Source of the DNA: Chloroflexota bacterium | Lineage (GTDB): Bacteria > Chloroflexota > Limnocylindria > Limnocylindrales > CSP1-4 | DNA length: 8,757 bases | Direction: 5' to 3' | Assembly (NCBI GenBank): GCA_021785115.1 | Contig: JAJYGO010000349.1 | Location: 1-8,757, forward strand | Shown here: piece after piece, positions 1-4,091 of the stretch | How the letters are laid out: each line of letters begins with the position of its first letter | Position numbering within the stretch: the first letter of the stretch is position 1 | Translations under genes and position numbers: made by a program | Notes under the pieces: generated by a model | What the model saw: only the letters and a program-made list of their open reading frames with translations | The model's database searches: none | Told to the model about the DNA's origin: nothing

Positions 1-320
1 ATCCCGGCGAGAACGAGCTCCAGGTTGGAAGCAGACAGGCGGCCGGCGCGCTCGGTGAGCGCGCCCCGATCGAGCGTGATGAGCTGGGATACGTTGGCCA
101 CGGACGGCTTCGGGAGGCCGCTTGCGCGGGCGGGCAGGAGCACGTTCCCGGGTGCCTCGGCCCACTTGACGTTGCTCGTGAGCACGACGCAGACGACGGT
201 CCGAAGCGCGCTCGCGTTGAAGGCGTCGCCCTGCACCACCACGACCGGGCGCCGGAAGCCGGGCTCGGACCCGACGGGCTCGCCGAGGTCGGCCCACCAG
301 ACCTCGCCCTGGGCGATCAC
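1..320 (-). CDS. mazF: MazF/PemK-family endoribonuclease toxin, 3' end cut by window edge
   Basis: Toxin half of a type II TA pair; MazF enzymes cleave mRNA at short sequence motifs and are inhibited by the cognate antitoxin. The visible 106 residues follow the family pattern: an N-terminal G-E-V-W-W-A-D-L segment (5-12), then F-R-R-P-V-V-V-V (22-29) with the conserved Arg, and a V-V-L-T-S-N strand (45-50) whose Thr48 matches the usual catalytic Thr. Next comes the P-S-V-A-N-V-S-Q segment (72-79) and the L-x-E-R-x-G-R-L helix start (88-95). Family members are about 110-120 aa, so only a few C-terminal residues lie beyond the window. The GTG start at 318-320 overlaps the antitoxin stop (GTGA), implying translational coupling; a second GTG directly upstream (321-323) is possible. 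No motif is broken, so the toxin is probably active. Confidence 0.93.
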   Translation of the reverse strand, partial: MIAQGEVWWADLGEPVGSEPGFRRPVVVVQGDAFNASALRTVVCVVLTSNVKWAEAPGNVLLPARASGLPKPSVANVSQLITLDRGALTERAGRLSASNLELVLAG

Positions 321-556
321 CACTCGTCGACTCCGAGCGTCAGCCTGCTGGCGCGGGCCCCGAACGCCTCCGTCCCGGCATCGCCCGCTTCGGCCACAAC
401 GGCGTCGAGCCGGGCCGTGACCTCGTCGGGGGCGTGGCGCGCCACGTACTCGCGGAGGGCCGCGCTGTAGACCTCGCTGCGCGAGCGGCGCGAACGGTGG
501 GCCAAACGGTCCACCTGAGCGAACAGGTCGTCGGGAACGGACACGGCGGTCTTCAT
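317..556 (-). CDS. mazE: MazE-type ribbon-helix-helix antitoxin
   Basis: A 79-aa antitoxin that should neutralise the overlapping MazF and bind its own promoter. The N-terminus is a ribbon-helix-helix fold: a beta strand K-T-A-V-S-V-P-D (2-9), helix D-L-F-A-Q-V-D-R-L-A, then S-R-S-E-V-Y-S-A-A-L-R-E-Y-V (25-38). A flexible acidic, Ala-rich tail likely wraps the toxin. I start at ATG 554-556 because the protein then begins exactly at the DNA-binding strand and because a TATACT box lies 6 nt upstream, which fits a leaderless mRNA. An upstream in-frame start (to 646) would add 30 residues unlike the family. The stop overlaps mazF by four bases. It could equally be called CopG-like; the pairing with MazF supports the MazE role. 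Confidence 0.9.
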   Translation of the reverse strand: MKTAVSVPDDLFAQVDRLAHRSRRSRSEVYSAALREYVARHAPDEVTARLDAVVAEAGDAGTEAFGARASRLTLGVDEW

Positions 557-562
557 ACCAGG

Positions 563-593
563 AGTATAACCCCGTCGTCGCCGGGCGGGCGAA
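563..593 (-). promoter_or_regulatory. mazEF promoter, probably leaderless
   Basis: On the minus strand TATACT (568-563) is a good -10 box and lies only 6 nt before the mazE ATG. Transcription would then begin at or next to the A of ATG, and no Shine-Dalgarno is present. A weak -35-like TTCGCC (593-588) sits 19 bp upstream. The -10 is convincing; the -35 is not. Confidence 0.5.
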
Positions 594-717
594 GAGAGCC
601 GGACGGCGGGGGCGCGGCCCAGGACATCGCGGTCCGGCACCGGCACACCGCAGGAGGACGAGAGCGCCCGGCTCCTGGGCTACGCGGCCATGCGTGACGG
701 CTCGCTGACGATGCCAC

Positions 718-771
718 GACAGCTGGGAGTGGTCGGGGCGAGAGGACTAGCGCCGCCACTTCCCAGCTGTC
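718..771. repeat. Repeat copy R1: tRNA-like 16-mer inside a 15-bp hairpin with one bulged base
   Basis: TGGTCGGGGCGAGAGG at 730-745 is the first of four perfect copies. Here a long inverted repeat encloses it: 718-732 pairs with 756-771. All 15 positions pair, with a single extrahelical T (760 or 761), and the loop is 733-755. The first bases of the 16-mer form the top of the left arm and the rest lies in the loop. A stem with one bulged base recalls integron attC sites, but the canonical attC core GTTRRRY is absent. The interval 557-849 otherwise holds only the mazE promoter; I see no gene in it. Confidence 0.8.
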
Positions 772-849
772 CGTCAGGATCGTCGGGGGCAGCCCAAACT
801 GCGCCCGGGCTGAGCAGTCTGCCTAGCGCAACGGCGCCTTGGCCATCAC

Positions 850-1248
850 ATGGGTGACAATGCCGACGTGGAGCCCGTCATCCTGGACGTCGCCTGCTCA
901 CTCTGCGGCAGGCCCGTCGGCTACTGGGAACTGTACCCGCCGCACGTCCCGCGCCCAGCGGACCGTGGCCCCGAGCACCCCCTGCGGCGGCTCGACCGGT
1001 ACTGGCATTACGTCAGCGACGGCGACCGGATGGGCAACTCCGAGATCACCGAAGGCGAGTACGAGGGGAACCGAGCCCGGCTCACGGGCGAGGCCGCGGC
1101 CTCGTTCGTGAAGCTGTACTGCACCGCGTGCGGCCTCGTCTACTGCTGGGACCACTGGCGGGTCGGGTACTCGGACGACCCGCTCGGCTCGCCGCGCTCG
1201 TGGGGGGCATGCCCGCGAGGCCACCACCGGATCATCGACATGGGGTGA
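850..1248 (+). CDS. Cys-rich putative zinc-binding protein, hypothetical
   Basis: I do not recognise this 132-aa soluble protein as a named family. It has the Cys/His pattern of a small zinc-binding protein: C16-x2-C19 near the N-terminus, then Y-C-T-A-C-G-L-V-Y-C-W-D-H-W (90-103) giving C91, C94, C99 and H102. C121 and H125-H126 lie near the C-terminus. The middle is charged and aromatic. ATG 850 is the start that keeps the first CxxC pair. No good Shine-Dalgarno or -10 was found upstream, so the start is uncertain; an in-frame GTG at 868 is an alternative. It is the only plus-strand gene among the TA modules and lies alone between repeats R1 and R2. The real reading frame is supported by the spaced Cys/His pairs. 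Confidence 0.65.
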   Translation: MGDNADVEPVILDVACSLCGRPVGYWELYPPHVPRPADRGPEHPLRRLDRYWHYVSDGDRMGNSEITEGEYEGNRARLTGEAAASFVKLYCTACGLVYCWDHWRVGYSDDPLGSPRSWGACPRGHHRIIDMG

Positions 1249-1271
1249 GCCATGGGCCACCCGATGTCGAT
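1234..1271 (+). terminator. 14-bp stem-loop over the stop codon of the 850-1248 gene
   Basis: Arms 1234-1247 and 1258-1271 pair perfectly except for one G-G mismatch (1242/1263), with a 10-nt loop. The stem includes the TGA stop (1246-1248). No T-run follows, so it would be a U-tract-less terminator of the kind proposed for high-GC bacteria, or simply a hairpin protecting the 3' end. The rest of 1249-1507 holds repeat R2 and no gene I can support. Confidence 0.4.
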
Positions 1272-1367
1272 CAGGAACCCCGCCCTGGGCGCCCAGAAGC
1301 GACCCGACGCGACACCATTGGGTCCCGGAAGTGGGTCCCGCTCGAGCACACCCTGCGCCCCACCGAG

Positions 1368-1399
1368 TTGGTCGGGGCGAGAGGTCTCGGCCCGACGAA
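1368..1399. repeat. Repeat copy R2: tRNA-like 16-mer as one arm of a hairpin
   Basis: The 16-mer occupies 1369-1384. Bases 1368-1381 pair with 1386-1399 around the loop AGGT. Twelve of 14 positions pair and both mismatches are G-G (1377/1390 and 1370/1397). The right arm, CTCGGCCCGACGAA, is not shared with the other copies, although it is complementary to the conserved arm. Confidence 0.8.
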
Positions 1400-1507
1400 A
1401 CCTGCCTCATCGCCGACGAACGGTCGGCGCAGTCGTCGCACCATTTGGAGGCGGCACTGGCGCGCCTGCTGCCGTTGTGTTGCAGATCGGCATTCGCCTC
1501 AGAGCGA

Positions 1508-1906
1508 TCAGACCGGGCGCACCACCAAACCGTCGATTCCGGCGAAGTCGTCGGGATTGGCGGTGTAGAGCGGGAGGCCGTTGGCGAGGGCGGTCGCGGC
1601 GATCATCGCGTCGAATGACCGTGCGGCCGGCTTCCGACCCGATCGTCGGTACGAGGCCGCCACCTGGCCGAAGGCCCGCGCCGCGGCAGCGTCGAACGGG
1701 ATGGGGTCGAAGTCGGCCTCGGCCTGCTGGACCGTGGCGAGGCGTCGAGCGCGCTCCACGTCATCGGCCGCGACCAGGGAACCCACGGACAGCTCCGCAA
1801 GCGTCACCGCGGAGATGAGGGCGACATCGGGCAGCGCCGAAGGATCTGCCAACGAGGGAAGGGCGAGGACAACGCTCGTGTCGAGCAGTCCCTCGGGGTC
1901 GCTCAC
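1508..1906 (-). CDS. vapC: VapC-family PIN-domain ribonuclease toxin (partner of Phd-type antitoxin)
   Basis: A 132-aa single PIN domain, the usual size for VapC toxins, which are Mg-dependent RNases acting on tRNA or rRNA. The acidic active site is visible: D9 in L-L-D-T-S-V-V-L, E38 in V-T-L-A-E-L-S-V-G, D99 in S-F-D-A-M-I-A-A-T-A, and D120 in the T-A-N-P-D-D-F motif near the end. Nothing essential is missing, so it should be catalytically competent. The GTG start (1904-1906) overlaps the antitoxin stop as GTGA, giving a coupled antitoxin-toxin operon on the minus strand. It lies between repeats R2 and R3, the two ends of one cassette-like unit. Confidence 0.94.
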   Translation of the reverse strand: MSDPEGLLDTSVVLALPSLADPSALPDVALISAVTLAELSVGSLVAADDVERARRLATVQQAEADFDPIPFDAAAARAFGQVAASYRRSGRKPAARSFDAMIAATALANGLPLYTANPDDFAGIDGLVVRPV

Positions 1907-2139
1907 AGGGCCTGGTCGATGACGGCGTCGACGTCCCGGCGGAATGCATCGGCGTCGATGCTCGGCAGGCGACGCCAGCGATCGAGGAGGACCGCAGCGC
2001 TCACGCCGCGCGAGCGGAGCGGTCGCAGCTCAGCCACCGGCCGGCCATCGCGCGTGACGGTCACGTGCTCCCCGGCCTCGACGCGGCCGACGACCTCGCC
2101 GCCGTGGTTGCGCAGTTCGCGGATCGTCACGGTGTCCAT
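1903..2139 (-). CDS. Phd/YefM-family antitoxin
   Basis: A 78-aa antitoxin that should bind the VapC toxin encoded next to it and repress their shared promoter. The N-terminal half is classic Phd/YefM: T-V-T-I-R-E-L-R-N-H-G-G-E-V-V-G-R-V-E-A-G-E-H-V followed by T-V-T-R-D-G-R-P-V-A-E-L. The C-terminal part, with L-L-D-R-W-R-R-L and D-A-D-A-F-R-R-D-V-D, is the toxin-binding helix region. ATG 2137-2139 is preferred over GTG 2143-2145, which would add two residues, because the predicted transcription start from the TACGCT box falls about at this ATG and there is no Shine-Dalgarno. It is translationally coupled to vapC by a 4-nt overlap. It carries its own palindromic operator upstream. Confidence 0.92.
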   Translation of the reverse strand: MDTVTIRELRNHGGEVVGRVEAGEHVTVTRDGRPVAELRPLRSRGVSAAVLLDRWRRLPSIDADAFRRDVDAVIDQAL

Positions 2140-2145
2140 ATGCAC

Positions 2146-2173
2146 AGCGTATCACCGGTGATACACCTGTCAA
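2146..2173 (-). promoter_or_regulatory. Antitoxin promoter with perfect 16-bp palindromic operator between -35 and -10
   Basis: On the minus strand a consensus -35, TTGACA (2173-2168), is followed by a 16-bp spacer and the -10 TACGCT (2151-2146). The palindrome GTATCACCGGTGATAC (2149-2164) is perfect and sits across the spacer, touching the -10. A dimeric Phd-type repressor bound here would block RNA polymerase, the standard conditional autoregulation of TA operons. The predicted start falls at or near the ATG at 2139. Confidence 0.75.
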
Positions 2174-2279
2174 CCCTCAAGAGACCGCGTCGGCCGCGAT
2201 CCGCCGATGCGGGGGAGGCCCCAGCTTGGCGAGACAACACGAATCCGGACCCGGGGCTTGGCTTCGTCGTGTCTGCGGA

Positions 2280-2320
2280 ATGGTCGGGGCGAGAGGAGTC
2301 GAACCGCCATCACCGACCGT
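2280..2320. repeat. Repeat copy R3: longest tRNA 3'-end match (25 nt), hairpin-forming
   Basis: The 16-mer (2281-2296) continues here into AGTCGAACC. On the minus strand 2305-2281 therefore reads as T loop TTCGACT, the 3' T stem CCTCT, acceptor strand CGCCCCG, discriminator A and CCA. The 5' part of a tRNA is absent. Locally, 2280-2287 pairs with 2313-2320 (one G-T wobble), and 2288-2291 pairs with 2305-2308 after a 4-nt bulge. The interval 2174-2396 holds this repeat and no supportable gene. Confidence 0.8.
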
Positions 2321-2396
2321 AGCGTCCCCTCGCGAAACCTGCGCTGCGAAGTCGTCGGCGCTGATACGTGGCTAGCCAGGGCGGGCTGAGCGCCGG

Positions 2397-2792
2397 CTAC
2401 CCGGGCTCCACCCGACGGACGGTCGGGACCCGGTCGATCCCCCTGTCGAACGAGGCCACCTCTCCCACGCCGGTGCGCTCGGCGCTGGCGACCAGGTACG
2501 CGTCGGCGAAGTCGAGCCGGTGGGCCTCGTAGACCTCGACCGCGCGCAGCAGGAGCTCGGCGTCGACGACCCTGATCGCCGGGAACGCGAGCACGGCGCG
2601 CAGCGCCTCGGCGACCTGCGCCCGCGGCGCCTCGTAGAAGGACTCCAGGACGTAGGCCACCTCGGCGAGGATCAGGTCGGGCAGCAGGAGCACCTCGGCG
2701 CGCCGCAGGTAGGCGGTCGCCCGCGCTGCCTGGTCGGGAGGGTCGCCCGTGAGGTGGCGGACCAGGACGTTGGTGTCGAGGAACGGCGTCAC
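2397..2792 (-). CDS. vapC: VapC-family PIN-domain ribonuclease toxin (partner of AbrB-type antitoxin)
   Basis: A 131-aa PIN-domain toxin, different in sequence from the other VapC here. Catalytic acids are D6 in F-L-D-T-N-V-L-V-R, E44 in L-I-L-A-E-V-A-Y-V-L, D97 in L-D-F-A-D-A-Y-L-V-A and D116 in A-S-F-D-R-G. The F-L-D-T-N-V and D-F-A-D-A motifs are typical of PIN toxins paired with AbrB-fold antitoxins. I use GTG 2790-2792, which overlaps the antitoxin stop as GTGA. The open frame runs further upstream, but that part is the antitoxin's coding region in another frame and gives unrelated low-complexity Ala/Gly/Arg sequence. The active site is intact. Confidence 0.94.
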   Translation of the reverse strand: MTPFLDTNVLVRHLTGDPPDQAARATAYLRRAEVLLLPDLILAEVAYVLESFYEAPRAQVAEALRAVLAFPAIRVVDAELLLRAVEVYEAHRLDFADAYLVASAERTGVGEVASFDRGIDRVPTVRRVEPG

Positions 2793-3037
2793 CGCCGGTC
2801 GGCGGCCCGCGCCCGCCGCGCCTGCCGCAGCACCTCGTCCCACGGCGTGCCGCGCTTGGCGGCGGGGACGCTCACCGAGCCGGCGAGGGCGAGCAGGTCC
2901 GGCGTCCGGGACAGGACGGCGCGGTGGCCCTCGACCCGGAAGACGACGCGGTCCCCCTCCTCCAGCGAGAGCGCCTCGCGGACCGCCCGAGGCAGCGTGA
3001 CCTGGCCCTTCGAGCTGAGCCGTGCGCCGACCTCCAT
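2789..3037 (-). CDS. vapB: AbrB/SpoVT-fold (swapped-hairpin) VapB antitoxin
   Basis: An 82-aa antitoxin with an N-terminal swapped-hairpin DNA-binding domain: V-G-A-R-L-S-S-K-G-Q-V-T-L-P-R-A-V-R-E-A-L (3-23), then L-E-E-G-D-R-V-V-F-R-V-E-G (25-37), the hallmark of the SpoVT-AbrB superfamily. The basic C-terminal tail (W-D-E-V-L-R-Q-A-R-R-A-R) should contact VapC. ATG 3035-3037 is chosen because AAGGAG (3049-3044) lies 6 nt upstream and the protein begins with the domain. The longer in-frame start would add 13 residues covering the promoter and SD. Unlike mazE and the phd-type gene, this antitoxin has a strong Shine-Dalgarno and is not leaderless. Confidence 0.92.
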   Translation of the reverse strand: MEVGARLSSKGQVTLPRAVREALSLEEGDRVVFRVEGHRAVLSRTPDLLALAGSVSVPAAKRGTPWDEVLRQARRARAADRR

Positions 3038-3043
3038 CCGTGA

Positions 3044-3072
3044 CTCCTTACTGCTGGTGTGAAGTAAGGATA
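3044..3072 (-). promoter_or_regulatory. vapBC control region: inverted repeat spanning -10 and Shine-Dalgarno
   Basis: Perfect 8-bp arms TCCTTACT (3045-3052 on the plus strand) and AGTAAGGA (3063-3070) are separated by 10 bp. On the minus strand one arm overlaps a -10-like TATCCT (3072-3067) preceded by TGG, an extended -10; the other contains most of the AAGGAG ribosome site (3049-3044). It could be the AbrB/VapC operator. If transcription begins further upstream, it would be a hairpin hiding the ribosome site. No convincing -35 was seen. Confidence 0.6.
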
Positions 3073-3092
3073 CCACCCGATTGCGCTGGGGC

Positions 3093-3446
3093 TCATCCCC
3101 AGAAGACGCCGGTCGGGTCCTCGTCGACGAGCCGAAGCAGGTCGGCGACCGTCGGCGTGGGCGGCGCGCCGGGGTAGTGGTGGGCGGCGTTGTCCCTGTC
3201 GAACCAGAACAGGCTCCACGCGCCGTGCTTGGGGCTGTACCGGAGGCTTGCGACCGGCAGCCGACTCCACTCTGGGCCGACCTCGGGCGACCACGGGGCG
3301 CGCCGCTCGACGATCGTCACGGCGACGCCGTCGACCTCCACCTCCAGCCGCAGTTGGCCGGCCAGCCGCGCCGGGACGCGGGCGGCGCAGAACCGCTGCG
3401 CACGGGCGAGGTCGATCTCGGGGACGCGCATGGCGGCACGGCTCAT
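3093..3446 (-). CDS. DUF3024 family protein, function unknown
   Basis: A 117-aa protein that I recognise as DUF3024-like. It has a helical start (E-I-D-L-A-R-A-Q-R-F-C), then L-R-L-E-V-E-V-D-G-V-A-V-T-I-V-E-R-R-A-P-W, E-W-S-R-L-P-V-A-S-L-R-Y, a W-S-L-F-W-F-D-R-D strand, and the highly typical C-terminal V-D-E-D-P-T-G-V-F-W-G. No biochemical role is established for the family; the fold looks like a small beta-rich domain with many conserved aromatics. ATG 3444-3446 is preferred: a TACCGT box (3459-3454) lies 7 nt upstream, and ATGACG (3482-3477) lies 17 bp before it, a good leaderless promoter. It ends 55 bp before the vapB ATG on the same strand, so read-through into vapBC is possible. Confidence 0.85.
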   Translation of the reverse strand: MSRAAMRVPEIDLARAQRFCAARVPARLAGQLRLEVEVDGVAVTIVERRAPWSPEVGPEWSRLPVASLRYSPKHGAWSLFWFDRDNAAHHYPGAPPTPTVADLLRLVDEDPTGVFWG

Positions 3447-3453
3447 GCCCGGA

Positions 3454-3482
3454 ACGGTAGCAGCGCCGAGACGACGCGTCAT
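3454..3482 (-). promoter_or_regulatory. Promoter of the DUF3024 gene, probably leaderless
   Basis: The -35-like ATGACG (3482-3477, four of six consensus bases) and the -10-like TACCGT (3459-3454) have the ideal 17-bp spacing. The -10 ends 7 nt before ATG 3446 and no Shine-Dalgarno is present. This repeats the leaderless arrangement of mazE and the phd-type gene. Confidence 0.45.
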
Positions 3483-3511
3483 CGGAGCGGTGCCCAACGA
3501 TGAGGTCAGTC

Positions 3512-3611
3512 TGGTCGGGGCGAGAGGCGTTGCCCCGCGACGAACGACCTTCCCGTGACGATGCGGCTGGCCGAGCCGCCCGAGCCGTGCGGGTGGCTGC
3601 GGAGCGCGTGA
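3512..3611. repeat. Repeat copy R4: composite of tRNA-like 16-mer and a longer hairpin element
   Basis: The 16-mer (3512-3527) is followed by GCCCC (3532-3536), which pairs with GGGGC (3517-3521). GTC (3514-3516) continues the stem with GAC (3539-3541) after a 2-nt bulge. The copy then runs into a second palindrome, GCGGCT/AGCCGC (3563-3568 and 3574-3579), and ends near 3611. From 3532 onward it aligns with R5 at roughly 80% by eye, and 3549-3584 aligns with R6 with about four differences in 36. It links the tRNA-like repeats to the R5/R6 family. Confidence 0.75.
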
Positions 3612-3631
3612 CCCTCCGGCCGACGCGCAGT

Positions 3632-3692
3632 ACCCTCCGAGCGAAGGAGGGTCCGGTACCCACGTCGGCGTGATCTGAGCCCCGAGGGGCTC
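3632..3692. other. Two short hairpins upstream of the 27-aa gene
   Basis: ACCCTCC (3632-3638) pairs with GGAGGGT (3646-3652) over a 7-nt loop. GAGCCCC (3677-3683) and GGGGCTC (3686-3692) form a near-continuous palindrome. Neither is followed by a T-run. They may be operators, U-less terminators or an mRNA leader structure for the gene at 3746; the sequence alone does not decide. No other feature is visible between 3612 and 3745. Confidence 0.35.
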
Positions 3693-3745
3693 CCCCGCAG
3701 GCCCCGCCCGGAATCACGGGGCCGTGCAAGAGAGGTCGGAGCGGA

Positions 3746-3829
3746 ATGCCGATTGGCGCCTTGGTCGGAACACTTGTCGCCGTGTTCGTGGCCCTGTACG
3801 TGGTGCTGATCGTCCGCCGCGGAAGGTGA
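3746..3829 (+). CDS. 27-aa single-pass membrane miniprotein, hypothetical
   Basis: A very short frame with strong protein-like character: after M-P-I-G-A comes one uninterrupted hydrophobic stretch (L-V-G-T-L-V-A-V-F-V-A-L-Y-V-V-L-I-V, residues 6-23), ended by the basic tail R-R-G-R. That is one transmembrane helix with a positive-inside C-terminus. GGAG (3738-3741) lies 4 nt before the ATG, and AGAGG (3731-3735) 10 nt before it. It is the only open frame between R4 and R5, so it would be the sole cargo of that unit. KdpF-like subunits and regulatory micropeptides have this size, but no specific match is recognised. A chance frame is possible; the clean TM helix plus ribosome site argue against that. 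Confidence 0.5.
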   Translation: MPIGALVGTLVAVFVALYVVLIVRRGR

Positions 3830-3840
3830 TCGCGCTGTGC

Positions 3841-3930
3841 CTGTCAGGGGCACGCCCCGCGACCGCCGACCTTCTCGTCAGGCGGCTTGCCGAACCGCCC
3901 GAGTCCTGCGAGTGGCTCCGGTGCGCCTGA
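3841..3930. repeat. Repeat copy R5, diverged full-length relative of R4
   Basis: It starts 12 bp after the 27-aa gene. GGGGC (3847-3851) and GCCCC (3854-3858) correspond to the first stem of R4, with the intervening loop shortened. GCGAC then CGACCTTC follow as in R4. The second palindrome, GCGGCTT/GAACCGC (3882-3888 and 3892-3898), has one mismatch and one wobble relative to R6. The tail to 3930 also matches R4. Only traces of the 16-mer remain at its left end. Confidence 0.65.
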
Positions 3931-4091
3931 GCGCAAGTCGTGGCACCCGTCCGACGCGTCACCAGCGCGGATCCGCCGGCCGGACCTCCGCGTCACGCGG
4001 TCGAGCGACCAGGACAACGATCCGAGGCCCCACGGCAAGCTAACCTAGGAGCACCCTTCCGCAGGTCGCGGGGGAGGAGAGGGGATTGCGG

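Noticed and set aside
25..420. 131-aa plus-strand open frame
   Set aside because: Shadow opposite mazF; Arg/Ser/Pro-rich with no motif.
2281..2360. A complete tRNA-Pro gene on the minus strand ending at 2281
   Set aside because: Only the 3' 25 nt fit. There is no matching CGGGGCG 5' acceptor strand, D arm or anticodon arm in the next 80 nt, and the 5' side of the T stem mismatches.
730..3527. CRISPR array
   Set aside because: The repeats are 639-1231 bp apart with genes between them; there are no regular short spacers and no cas genes.
730..3541. Canonical integron attC sites
   Set aside because: No GTTRRRY/RYYYAAC core pair was found at the hairpin ends, and no IntI is in the window. Only an integron-like layout is claimed.
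2872..3729. 285-aa minus-strand open frame
   Set aside because: It is a frame-shifted shadow of the vapB and DUF3024 genes and runs through repeat R4; the composition is Arg/Pro low-complexity.
3506..3853. 115-aa minus-strand frame with repeated Ser-Gly-Gly peptides
   Set aside because: The peptide similarity to a neighbouring frame merely reflects the R4 and R5 DNA repeats being read through.
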